Shown here: in pieces, positions 1 to 7,102 of the stretch
Layout: each line of letters begins with the position of its first letter
How positions within the stretch are numbered: the stretch's first letter is position 1
Assembly: GCA_964443385.1 (NCBI GenBank)
Contig: CAYUCO010000006.1
Location: 1-10,687 of the forward strand
Reading direction: 5' to 3'
Length of the DNA stretch: 10,687 nt
Source: VFHP01 sp964443385
GTDB lineage: Bacteria > Chloroflexota > Dehalococcoidia > Lucifugimonadales > UBA2985
The notes under the pieces: model-generated
Seen by the model: only the letters and a program-made list of their open reading frames with translations
What the model was told of the DNA's origin: nothing
Database searches by the model: none
Position numbers and translations under genes: made by a program

Positions 1-527
1 ATTCTCTAATTTTTACTCATTCGACTTATATAAGTGCATCTACTATATATCCTTCACCTACTCATTATCCTACACCTACTCATTACCCTCCACCTACTCC
101 TTACCCTACACCTACGCCTTATCCTACACCTATACCGGCGCCAACGCCAACGCCAACGCCGGCTCCAACACCAACACCAACACCGACACCTACGCCTGTC
201 CCGACTGCGGTTCCGACACCTACTCCTGCCCCAACTCCTTCTGGTAGTGTGGCCCCGATAATGTTCCATCATGTATCGGGTAACGTAACAGTTGGAGGAG
301 TAACTCCACCTAATAATACTGTTCTAGAAGCTAGAGTAGGATGGTGGGTTTCAGACCCTGTAACAATATATGAGGGTAAATACATAATTATAGTAACTCC
401 CAACGATTGGGCTTTACAGTTGGAATCAATAACCTTTTTCATAGGTGATAAACAAGCTGAAGAAACAATAGTGTATGACGGTAGACAAATAGGCTTTGAT
501 AATAAATTTGATTTAACATTCCCTTAG
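1..527 (+). CDS. Partial secreted/surface protein: Pro/Thr repeat linker plus C-terminal beta-type domain
   Basis: This is the 3' end of a gene that begins before the window. The frame is open from the first complete codon at base 3 to the TAG at 525-527, and no start codon fits before the linker. After about 16 ordinary residues comes a Pro/Thr-rich stretch (51-239) typical of an extracellular spacer. A compact domain of about 90 residues follows, with the pattern SGNVTVGG..PP..TVLEARVG, then G.YIIIV, ITFFIGD.QAEET and a final DLTFP. Alternating strands with Gly/Pro turns suggest a beta-sandwich. From memory, similar domains recur at the C-termini of secreted Chloroflexota proteins; I cannot name the family. 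The linker-domain layout argues for a cell-surface or exported protein, with the missing N-terminal part carrying the main function. A GTG at 249 could be mistaken for a start, but the frame is open far upstream of it. The reading frame is well supported; the function is unknown. Confidence 0.8.
   Translation, partial: SLIFTHSTYISASTIYPSPTHYPTPTHYPPPTPYPTPTPYPTPIPAPTPTPTPAPTPTPTPTPTPVPTAVPTPTPAPTPSGSVAPIMFHHVSGNVTVGGVTPPNNTVLEARVGWWVSDPVTIYEGKYIIIVTPNDWALQLESITFFIGDKQAEETIVYDGRQIGFDNKFDLTFP
51..239 (+). repeat. Degenerate Pro/Thr-coding tandem repeat (hexapeptide then dipeptide units)
   Basis: This low-complexity DNA encodes alternating proline. The first part (about 51-130) is a degenerate 18-bp unit encoding roughly T-P-T-H/P-Y-P, seen about four times. 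The second part (about 130-239) collapses to 6-bp units encoding T-P or A-P, with runs of CCAACG and then CCAACA. The hexamer part uses mostly CCT for proline and is AT-richer. The dipeptide part uses CCA and CCG and is visibly GC-richer than the surrounding DNA. The codon-level homogeneity inside each block suggests expansion by slippage or unequal crossing-over. At the protein level it should form an extended, stiff linker. Confidence 0.85.
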
Positions 528-571
528 TTTTATATCGTTAGGATTTAATTTTTTATAACAGAAGTATTTTA

Positions 572-2734
572 ATGCCAAAAAATCTTGTGATAGTAGAATC
601 TCCGGCAAAAGCAAAGACTATTGGTCGATATTTGGGTAATGACTATGAGGTTGTTGCCTCAGTCGGTCATGTGAGGGATTTACCTTCAAAAACTATGGCT
701 GTGGATATACAAAATGATTTCAAACCGGAATATGAAATCATGCCTGGTAAAAAAACCGTAATACAAAATCTCAAGAAATTAGCAAAGAATTGCGAAGTCG
801 TTTACCTTGCTACTGACCCTGATAGAGAGGGAGAGGCTATTTCTTGGCACATAATGGAGTCTATAGCTACTAAAGCTGTTGCTAAAAGAGTTATATTTCA
901 TGAGATAACTGAAAGTGGTGTAAAAGAGGCTTTTAATAACCCAACCTCAGTTAATATGCATTTAGTAGATGCGCAACAGGCCCGGAGAGTTCTGGATAGA
1001 GTGGTTGGTTATGAGTTGAGTCCTTTATTGTGGAAAAAATTTACTAGTGGATATAAATTGGGTCTTTCAGCCGGACGGGTACAATCTGTAGCTTTGAAAT
1101 TGATAGTGGAAAGAGAGAAAGCTATAAACGAATTTACCCCTGAGGAATATTGGGTTATATCCGTTGATCTAATCAAAGACGATGGCAAGAAAAAAATCGT
1201 ATTCAATGCGCGTATTACAGGTTCTAAAAGATATCCTAAAGAAGAAGCAAAGCTGATAGAACAAGATTTACAACTGTGTGACTTTAGCGTTGACTCCTTA
1301 AGTAATAAAACATCAAAAGTGAAACCTCAGGCTCCATTTACGACTAGCACCCTTCAACAAGAGGCATCTCGTAGATTGTCAGGGTTTTCTGTGTCTAGGA
1401 CGATGAGGGTTGCACAGCAACTGTACGAAGGTATAGCACTTGGATCAGGTGCTGAAACCGGATTAATAACTTACATGAGGACTGATTCCACTGTATTGTC
1501 TGCTACTGCAACGACGGAGATAAATGAATTTATTAGGAGTCATTACGGAGAACAATATTTGGGCACAGGAAGTCGACGTAGAGGTAGGAAATCTGCCGTG
1601 GCGGCGCAAGAAGCTCATGAAGCTATTCGACCTACATCTATAAACCGAACTCCTGAAGAAGTGGCAAAATATCTGACCAGGGAACAAATAGCCCTTTATA
1701 CTTTGATTTGGAAACGAACTTTGGCCAGTAGAATGGCAGACACAGTGAACAAAATTACGACTGTAAATATTGCGGCTAAAAAAACAGGTGCAATTGTTTA
1801 TAAGTTGTCTTCTTCAGGTTCGGTGCCTGAATTCGATGGTTATATGAAGATATATAATGTTGTGAATAATGAGTCCCAAGAATACGTCGATGATGAAGAA
1901 CTCTCGGATGACCAAGATAATTTCCAGAAAATACCCAGCCTTACTAAAGGTGATAGTTTGGTTTTAAATAAGGTAAATAACGATCAAAAATTCACCAGAC
2001 CAGCACCTCGTTATAGCCAAGCTTCTTTTGTAAAAACATTAGAAGAATCCGGTATTGGCAGACCAAGCACTTATGCTTCCATTATGGCAACTTTGGAAGG
2101 TAGGAACTATTGTTCATTAGAAAATGGTAGATACGTCGCAGAGCCTTTGGGTATCGCTGTAGTTGGTCAATTGGACCCGTATTTCCCAAACATAATGGAT
2201 GTAGAATTTACTGCTAAAATGGAGACAAATTTAGATGAGATTGCGAACGGCAATAAGGAATGGGTGAAAGTATTAGAGGAATTCTACAATCCGTATCGTG
2301 AATTATTTGTGATTGCCGAATCTTCTATGCCCAAAGTTACTGTCCAAACACTAACTGGAGAATCATGTCCTGAATGCGAGAGACCATTGGCTGAAAAGAT
2401 AGGGCGTAATGGGAAATTTATAGCTTGCACTGGATTTCCGGAATGCAGATATAGCAGACCATATCAAATATCTACTGGTGTGTCTTGTCCAAAATGCCAT
2501 GGATTGTTGGTTCAACGGAAAGGTAGGAGAGGTGGTAGGGTGTTTTACGGATGTTCAAGCTATCCGTCTTGTGACTTTTCCTTGAGGCAAAAGCCAATCC
2601 CAAATCCTTGTCCTAGTTGTGAATCAGTTCTTGTGATAAATAATAGGCATTCAGTTTCCTGTTCATCGTGTGATTATAGTGCTGATATAGAAGAGTTCCA
2701 AGTAGATGGTTCTGCTGCTGAGGTGGCTGTTTGA
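572..2734 (+). CDS. topA: DNA topoisomerase I (type IA)
   Basis: Type IA topoisomerase that relaxes negative supercoils in the cytoplasm by a single-strand break and a 5'-phosphotyrosine link. The 720-residue protein begins with the Toprim domain: VESPAKAKTI with catalytic Glu9, and the metal-binding D-x-D-x-E in TDPDREGE (Asp82, Asp84, Glu86). The core has LSAGRVQSVAL at about 165-175, the active-site tyrosine Tyr301 in GLITYMRTDST, EAHEAIRPT at 347-355 and GIGRPSTYA at 494-502. Three C-terminal zinc-ribbon modules follow, with Cys pairs 599/602 and 619/625, 639/642 and 661/667, and 680/683 and 697/700. An acidic stretch (about 434-450) sits before the closing core segment. The ATG at 572 gives the canonical N-terminus; its ribosome binding site is weak (AGAAG about 7 bp upstream). 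The stop overlaps the recombinase start by 4 bp, so the two are probably coupled. Length and motifs are ordinary for a bacterial enzyme. Confidence 0.98.
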   Translation: MPKNLVIVESPAKAKTIGRYLGNDYEVVASVGHVRDLPSKTMAVDIQNDFKPEYEIMPGKKTVIQNLKKLAKNCEVVYLATDPDREGEAISWHIMESIATKAVAKRVIFHEITESGVKEAFNNPTSVNMHLVDAQQARRVLDRVVGYELSPLLWKKFTSGYKLGLSAGRVQSVALKLIVEREKAINEFTPEEYWVISVDLIKDDGKKKIVFNARITGSKRYPKEEAKLIEQDLQLCDFSVDSLSNKTSKVKPQAPFTTSTLQQEASRRLSGFSVSRTMRVAQQLYEGIALGSGAETGLITYMRTDSTVLSATATTEINEFIRSHYGEQYLGTGSRRRGRKSAVAAQEAHEAIRPTSINRTPEEVAKYLTREQIALYTLIWKRTLASRMADTVNKITTVNIAAKKTGAIVYKLSSSGSVPEFDGYMKIYNVVNNESQEYVDDEELSDDQDNFQKIPSLTKGDSLVLNKVNNDQKFTRPAPRYSQASFVKTLEESGIGRPSTYASIMATLEGRNYCSLENGRYVAEPLGIAVVGQLDPYFPNIMDVEFTAKMETNLDEIANGNKEWVKVLEEFYNPYRELFVIAESSMPKVTVQTLTGESCPECERPLAEKIGRNGKFIACTGFPECRYSRPYQISTGVSCPKCHGLLVQRKGRRGGRVFYGCSSYPSCDFSLRQKPIPNPCPSCESVLVINNRHSVSCSSCDYSADIEEFQVDGSAAEVAV
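2720..2733 (+). promoter_or_regulatory. Shine-Dalgarno and TTG start of the recombinase inside topA
   Basis: GAGGTGG at 2720-2726 lies 4 to 5 bp before TTG at 2731-2733. The TTG overlaps the topA stop as TTGA. The ATG at 2735 is in a different frame, and no in-frame ATG lies nearby, so the motif decides the TTG start. The arrangement suggests translational coupling of the two genes. Confidence 0.8.
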
Positions 2735-3720
2735 ATGATCAGGAAACAAGTTTAAATATATTAGAATATATAGATGGCTATATAGATTATTTGAGAGGCG
2801 AACGAAATCTTTCGGATTACACCGTTCGTAATTACGTTGACGATCTGAAACCATTTTCGGAGTTTCTTTCCTCTAACGACGTTAAACACATCAACGATAT
2901 AAATAGGTCAGTAATAAGAGAATACATAGCTTGGATGATGTCATCTCGTCTTTTGATGAAGCAAACTAATGTGCGTCGGCGAGGACACATGCGAGGCAGT
3001 GTGGTAAGAAACATGGCCTCTATTAGGTCGTTTTTTCGTTATTTAGTATACAAAGGTATATGCGAATCTGATTCTTTGTGGTATTCGGTGAGTCGCAGTT
3101 CTAGGCCTTTGATTCCGAAATCAGACAGTCTGTTACCTAAAGTTTTAGGCAAGAAAGAAGTTGCTGAACTCGTAAATTATCCATTGAATAAACTGTATTC
3201 AGATGCAAGATTCAGGGAAAGAGATAAAGCTATACTTGAGCTTTTATATGCTAGTGGACTGAGGGTTGGGGAGCTGTCATCCTTAAATTTACGAGATTTA
3301 GATGTCGATAATCGACTCCTGAGGGTTCTTGGCAAAGGGTCTAAGCACAGAGAAGTGTTTATGGGTAAAACGGCTCAGAATTCTCTTAAATCCTATCTAC
3401 TAAATTCTAGGCCTTTGTTGTTGAAAAAGAACAAAAATAATGCACTATTCCTGAACAAATTTGGGTATAGGCTTAGTAAGCGGTCCGTTCAAGATATGGT
3501 GTCAAGATATAGCCTTATGTCTATAGGAGAAAAGATCAATCCACACATGTTGAGGCATAGCTTTGCAACACATCTTTTGGATGGTGGAGCCGATATTAAA
3601 GTGGTTCAAGAATTATTGGGACACTCTTCACCCTCAACTACCCAAATATACACACACGTTAGCTTGGAAGAGTCCAAAAAAAAATATTTGGCCTTTCATC
3701 CGAGGGCGAAAATTTCTTAG
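2731..3720 (+). CDS. xerC: Tyrosine recombinase, XerC/XerD family
   Basis: Site-specific tyrosine recombinase, 329 residues, of the type that resolves chromosome dimers at dif. The N-terminal SAM-like core-binding domain covers about residues 10-115 and includes SIRSFFRYLV. The catalytic domain has the full set of active-site residues: Arg178 in ASGLRVGELS, Lys202 in GKGSKHR, His272 and Arg275 in PHMLRHSFATHLLDGGAD, His298 in LLGHSS, and nucleophile Tyr307 in TQIYTHVS. Length is near the usual 295-310 but slightly longer. The excess includes a basic insertion at about residues 75-90 (NVRRRGHMR) in the N-terminal domain. A chromosomal Xer protein is favoured over a phage or transposon integrase by the tight linkage to topA and the absence of mobile-element genes. 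topA and a Xer-type gene are also close in many Firmicutes, often with trmFO between them; trmFO is absent here. XerC and XerD cannot be told apart from sequence alone, so the symbol is provisional. No dif site was seen. Confidence 0.93.
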   Translation: MNDQETSLNILEYIDGYIDYLRGERNLSDYTVRNYVDDLKPFSEFLSSNDVKHINDINRSVIREYIAWMMSSRLLMKQTNVRRRGHMRGSVVRNMASIRSFFRYLVYKGICESDSLWYSVSRSSRPLIPKSDSLLPKVLGKKEVAELVNYPLNKLYSDARFRERDKAILELLYASGLRVGELSSLNLRDLDVDNRLLRVLGKGSKHREVFMGKTAQNSLKSYLLNSRPLLLKKNKNNALFLNKFGYRLSKRSVQDMVSRYSLMSIGEKINPHMLRHSFATHLLDGGADIKVVQELLGHSSPSTTQIYTHVSLEESKKKYLAFHPRAKIS

Positions 3721-3732
3721 ACACAATTACCG

Positions 3733-4959
3733 TTAGGATTCATTAATTTCTGCTTTTGGTCCAGTTTCTGGGATAAATAGAGCAGCAATAAATAGAGTTA
3801 TTGGCAGAGGGGATACGAAGGTGAGTCCTGTAAGTAATGAGCCGCTGGATTCTTGTAATGCACCTACAATAATTGGTCCCATAGTAGCCCCAATTGGGAA
3901 CAAAGTTCTATTCAAACCACCCGCTACTGCAACTTCCCTTGGGGACAACTTCATATCGAGTGGTATAGTAAATAATACAGGTGGAAATGACATTGCCAAT
4001 GCACCTATAACAAAGAGTATTAAGTATGCGATTGATATTATGTCTATATTCAAGAGAATTAGATACATGCCTGGCAGTATTAAACCTGCAAATAACAGTA
4101 TAGGCTTTCTCCTGCCAATTTTTTGAGACAGTGCACCACCTAACACAGATCCAAATATGCCCCCTAATGGGAAAGCAGACATCAGCAATCCAGCTGTGGC
4201 TACGGAGATGTTCATGTGTTCGATTGAATAGCTTGGGTAAAATGTTACGAATGAAGCGAACGTACACGCTATTCCCATTTGAGAACCAGCTATAACCCAC
4301 AATATTTTCTTTCTTACCAACACTCCAGCAGGGTTGCCTTGTTTCGTAGATGATGTATTGGTAGGATTTGTCGTTGTACTCTGTTTGCCAAAAAATATCC
4401 ATGACAACGAAAAGGCAATCATATAAATTGCTATAACGACATAAACTAATCGCCAACTATCAAAAATAGTAACCATTGCAGGTACAAGAACCAACGCTAG
4501 AGTTTGGCCTATTGATCTGATACTAAAATCTAATCCGTTTACAATGGAATACAGTCTTGATTGGAACCACTGTTGGATGAATATTATTTGAAGCGTTAAT
4601 CTAACACTGGCTAAAGCCACAAAGGTGAATCTAGAGATTATTAATATTTCTACATTGGTCGCCAGTGAGTGAGCAAGAGATGTTATTCCCATTCCCAAAG
4701 TTGCAATAAGAGTAACTATTTTAGGGTTGTATTTAGTTAGCCATATGCTGGTAGGCAACGACATAAGACCGAAACCAAAGAATCCGGCAGAACCCAGTAT
4801 CCCTGCTTGTATGGGGGATATGCCGAGATCATCTTGCCATAACGGCAAGAGGACACCTATAGACATGAAGACAAATACGTTTCCAATGTCTATAGCCCAA
4901 AGATTACTCATCACTACCCAGGCATATGGGTCCTGTTTTAATTGGTCTTTAGTTTCCAA
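3733..4959 (-). CDS. MFS transporter
   Basis: A 408-residue integral membrane protein of the major facilitator superfamily with about 12 hydrophobic segments in two halves. The halves are split by a hydrophilic Ser/Thr/Asn-rich cytoplasmic loop at about 191-212. The second half carries a motif-A-like loop, GGALSQKIGRRKPIL, at about 274-288, and the C-terminus ends IPETGPKAE, common in this superfamily. It resembles the CynX/NarK-like or oxalate/formate-like branches in general layout, but the substrate cannot be assigned. Start: TTG at 4959 comes just two codons after an in-frame stop. It lets the chain begin before the first membrane helix (about 13-40); the next choice, ATG at 4911 (Met17), would clip that helix. 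Neither has a clear Shine-Dalgarno sequence, so the start is uncertain. The gene follows the 97-aa gene by 30 bp on the same strand and converges on the recombinase with a 12-bp gap. It could be in a two-gene unit with the upstream small gene. Confidence 0.92.
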   Translation of the reverse strand: METKDQLKQDPYAWVVMSNLWAIDIGNVFVFMSIGVLLPLWQDDLGISPIQAGILGSAGFFGFGLMSLPTSIWLTKYNPKIVTLIATLGMGITSLAHSLATNVEILIISRFTFVALASVRLTLQIIFIQQWFQSRLYSIVNGLDFSIRSIGQTLALVLVPAMVTIFDSWRLVYVVIAIYMIAFSLSWIFFGKQSTTTNPTNTSSTKQGNPAGVLVRKKILWVIAGSQMGIACTFASFVTFYPSYSIEHMNISVATAGLLMSAFPLGGIFGSVLGGALSQKIGRRKPILLFAGLILPGMYLILLNIDIISIAYLILFVIGALAMSFPPVLFTIPLDMKLSPREVAVAGGLNRTLFPIGATMGPIIVGALQESSGSLLTGLTFVSPLPITLFIAALFIPETGPKAEINES

Positions 4960-4989
4960 GTATTATAAACCAAATGTACATTTTGTTTT

Positions 4990-5283
4990 TCAATATCCAA
5001 ATGTCCTGAGCGCTAACATAGTGTCTTGGATGAATTTGTCTGCCTCAAAATCTTCCATAGTAAACGGCTTGTTTTTGTTTATTGGAGATACAAGGTAATG
5101 CCACAGTGCCATACGGGCTTTTGTTACCGACGATTCATTTCTTGCTTGTATTATCACCGGTAGGTATTGACCGGTTAATCTTATTAGCAGTAGTTCTGAT
5201 CCTTCTGGTTTAAATACGTCTGGCATGTTGGTATCTACCAATTTCTGCCACAAATCGCATTTCAAGATATCGTCTTTCCGCAA
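4990..5283 (-). CDS. Conserved-looking hypothetical protein, 97 aa
   Basis: I do not recognise this gene. It is the only substantial reading frame between the MFS gene and msrA. The protein is soluble-looking with mixed charge: no signal peptide, no membrane segment and no cysteine motif (one Cys). Visible features are an N-terminal amphipathic stretch (KCDLWQKLVD), a hydrophobic strand-like core (ELLLIRLTGQYLPVIIQARNE), a helix-like ARMALWHYLV, and an acidic tail with MEDFEADKFIQDTMLALRTFGY. Composition is that of a folded protein rather than a random frame. The start is uncertain. TTG at 5283 is the first available common start codon, but the AGGAG at 5298-5302 is 14 bp away, too far. An ATT start at 5286, or an internal ATG at 5226 (Met20), are alternatives. 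The frame is open upstream to 5335. It precedes the MFS gene by 30 bp and diverges from msrA. Confidence 0.65.
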   Translation of the reverse strand: MRKDDILKCDLWQKLVDTNMPDVFKPEGSELLLIRLTGQYLPVIIQARNESSVTKARMALWHYLVSPINKNKPFTMEDFEADKFIQDTMLALRTFGY

Positions 5284-5404
5284 AATATTTAACTTTACTC
5301 CTGTTGGCTCAAATAAACTTTTAACTGGAGACGCTTGTCATCTATATGGTATATTAAGCAGGTTATCACGTTTAGCTAGATGTGCAAGACATTTTATTGT
5401 GATT

Positions 5405-5410
5405 GGGGAA
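5405..5410 (+). promoter_or_regulatory. Possible ribosome binding site of msrA
   Basis: The purine run GGGGAA lies 4 bp before ATG at 5415. It is a weak Shine-Dalgarno match, but it favours that ATG over a TTG at 5403, which would put the purine run inside the coding region. Confidence 0.45.
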
Positions 5411-5414
5411 TATT

Positions 5415-5978
5415 ATGGCAATAGATGAGGGTGTAGAAACAGCGATCTTAGCTGGAGGGTGCTTTTGGTGTTTGGAGGCTGTATTTGAACAACTGGAGGG
5501 TGTTTTACATGTGGAGTCTGGATACATAGGAGGTCATGTTCCCTATCCCACATATGAGGAAGTTTGTGGTGCTAGAACAGGACATGCTGAGGCAGTCCGG
5601 GTCATTTTTAAACCAGAAATTTTATCGTATAAAGAACTGCTTGAAATATTTTTTTCCATACATGATCCGACTACTCTGAACAGACAGGGCCCAGATTCCG
5701 GACCTCAATACAGATCTGCCATATTCGTTAACACTGATGAACAAGAAAAGGTGGCTGTAGATGTAATTGACAGTATACAAGAATCTGGAATTTGGTCTGG
5801 ACTCCTAGTAACGGAAATTGATCATGCTACAGAATTCTATATAGCTGAGGGATATCACCAAGAATACTATAGAAAAAATGCCATTCAGCCCTATTGTCAG
5901 ATCATAATTGATCCTAAAGTGGCGAAGTTCCGAAAAGAGTATAAAGCTAGATTGAAAGTCGAGTACTCTGAAGCATAA
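5415..5978 (+). CDS. msrA: Peptide methionine (S)-S-oxide reductase MsrA
   Basis: Cytoplasmic repair enzyme that reduces the S-epimer of methionine sulfoxide in proteins and as free amino acid. The 187-residue protein has the family signature GGCFWCLEAVFE with catalytic Cys16 (and Cys19). Other conserved parts are SGYIGG (35-40), TGHAEAV with Glu59, HDPTTLNRQGPDSGPQYRS (83-101) and the YHQEYYRKN and PYCQ region near 147-162. Remaining cysteines are Cys51 and Cys161. There is no cysteine-containing C-terminal tail like that of E. coli MsrA, so recycling probably uses another cysteine or works directly with the reductant. No msrB is present or fused. The ATG at 5415 is chosen over an upstream TTG at 5403, which would add only MGNI. 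It is divergent from the 97-aa gene and convergent with the flavin oxidoreductase, with 6 bp between stops. Confidence 0.96.
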   Translation: MAIDEGVETAILAGGCFWCLEAVFEQLEGVLHVESGYIGGHVPYPTYEEVCGARTGHAEAVRVIFKPEILSYKELLEIFFSIHDPTTLNRQGPDSGPQYRSAIFVNTDEQEKVAVDVIDSIQESGIWSGLLVTEIDHATEFYIAEGYHQEYYRKNAIQPYCQIIIDPKVAKFRKEYKARLKVEYSEA

Positions 5979-5984
5979 CAAAGT

Positions 5985-7055
5985 TCAAGGTGCAGCTCTA
6001 GAATATTGATTAGACCAGACAGATTGGTCATCAAGGTATTTTTGGGCCGATAAAGGCCAATATGGATTCCTGAGAAGTTCTCGTCCAATGAATATTGCGT
6101 CGGCGTGACCATTGACTAGCACATCTTCCGCTTGCTGCGGGTTCGTTATAAGACCTACAGCACCAGTCATGATATTGGAACCAGATTTAATTTGGGACGC
6201 GAATGGCACTTGATATCCTGGATACGGTTCCAGTTTTTGAGATGAAGAGTTACCACCAGAAGAGCAGTCAATGAGATCAACTCCATGGGCTTTGAGTTGG
6301 ACACTTAATAAAACAGAGTCTTCTATATTCCACCCACCCTCTACATATTCGGTACTTGATATACGTACAAAAAGAGGAATGTCTTCTGGTATGGAGGATC
6401 TTACTTTATCTACTATTTCTATAGGAAACCTGACTCTGTTTTCGAACGATCCTCCATAGGCGTCATTCCTTTTATTGGATAATGGTGACATGAATTCGCA
6501 TGCAAGATATCCGTGAGCAAAATGTAATTCTATTACCTTGATACCAGACTCTATGGATCTCTCAGCCGCATTGCCAAAATCTTGTACGATTTTCCCAATG
6601 TCATCTTGTGAGAGAGTGTTGGGGGTTGAGTCATTTTCGGAAAATGGTATAGCACTCGGTCCTACTGTCTCCCATCCACCTTCAGTAGTACTTAGAAGAG
6701 ATCCTCCATGCCAAGGTCTATCGTGTGACGCTTTTCTTCCGGCATGGGCAAGTTGAATGGCCGGAGTTGACCCTTGTGATTCTATGAATTTAGCGATTGG
6801 TCTGAACGAATTTATGTGGTCGTCGGACCATATACCTAAGTCCCAGGGAGATATTCGTCCCTCGGGAGAAACGGAGGTAGCTTCAAACATCACTAAACCA
6901 GCACCACCTACGGCTCTGCTGCCTAGGTGTACCATATGCCAGTTTGTGGGATGACCGTTCATTTCCTCAGCAGAGTATTGGCACATAGGAGAAACGAAGA
7001 CCCTGTTCTTAATAGTTTCCCCTCTGATTTTTATTGGAGTGAACAATTGGCTCAT
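5985..7055 (-). CDS. NADH:flavin oxidoreductase, old yellow enzyme family (YqjM-like)
   Basis: FMN-dependent TIM-barrel ene-reductase of 356 residues, expected to reduce activated C=C bonds using NAD(P)H in the cytoplasm. The N-terminus LFTPIKIRGETIKNRVFVSP is typical. Next comes MCQYS, with Cys25 and Tyr27 matching the flavin-tuning Cys and substrate Tyr of the YqjM subclass. Also visible are HLGSRAVGGAGL, QLAHAGRKAS, the substrate-anion-binding pair His178/His181 in ELHFAHGYL (Phe where Ala is more usual), and SPLSNKRNDAYGGSFENR. The FMN-phosphate end is TGAVGLIT and FIGRELLRNPYWP. The start is ATG 7055. A GTG at 7064 would add three residues but is itself part of the AAGGTG ribosome binding site. 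It lies 47 bp after the SDR gene, probably in one transcript. The natural substrate is unknown. Confidence is high for the family and moderate for the YqjM subclass. Confidence 0.96.
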   Translation of the reverse strand: MSQLFTPIKIRGETIKNRVFVSPMCQYSAEEMNGHPTNWHMVHLGSRAVGGAGLVMFEATSVSPEGRISPWDLGIWSDDHINSFRPIAKFIESQGSTPAIQLAHAGRKASHDRPWHGGSLLSTTEGGWETVGPSAIPFSENDSTPNTLSQDDIGKIVQDFGNAAERSIESGIKVIELHFAHGYLACEFMSPLSNKRNDAYGGSFENRVRFPIEIVDKVRSSIPEDIPLFVRISSTEYVEGGWNIEDSVLLSVQLKAHGVDLIDCSSGGNSSSQKLEPYPGYQVPFASQIKSGSNIMTGAVGLITNPQQAEDVLVNGHADAIFIGRELLRNPYWPLSAQKYLDDQSVWSNQYSRAAP

Positions 7056-7061
7056 TTTTTT

Positions 7062-7067
7062 CACCTT
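7062..7067 (-). promoter_or_regulatory. Shine-Dalgarno AAGGTG of the flavin oxidoreductase
   Basis: AAGGTG on the minus strand ends 6 bp before ATG 7055. It contains the GTG that could otherwise be read as an upstream start, so it settles the start at 7055. Confidence 0.8.
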
Positions 7068-7102
7068 AAATAATAATTAAGAATATCTAGTTTATTAAAA
7101 CT

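Noticed and set aside
34..272. Open frames on both strands across the repeat (Leu/His-rich forward, Arg-rich reverse)
   Set aside because: They are alternative-frame readings of the Pro/Thr repeat DNA, with absurd composition. The proline frame runs on without a stop into a normal domain.
2731..3720. The recombinase as sign of an integrated element or attachment site
   Set aside because: It is translationally coupled to topA, and no transposase, phage gene, tRNA edge or flanking direct repeat is visible. A housekeeping Xer role is simpler.
3908..4456. A 182-aa minus-strand frame inside the MFS gene
   Set aside because: It is a shifted frame of the MFS coding strand. The MFS frame has continuous membrane segments and family motifs on both sides of this interval, so it is not a frameshifted second gene.
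5284..5414. A riboswitch or divergent promoter in the msrA upstream gap
   Set aside because: TTGTCA (5335-5340) and TATATT (5350-5355) are only 9 bp apart, and no stable stem or known riboswitch pattern could be seen.
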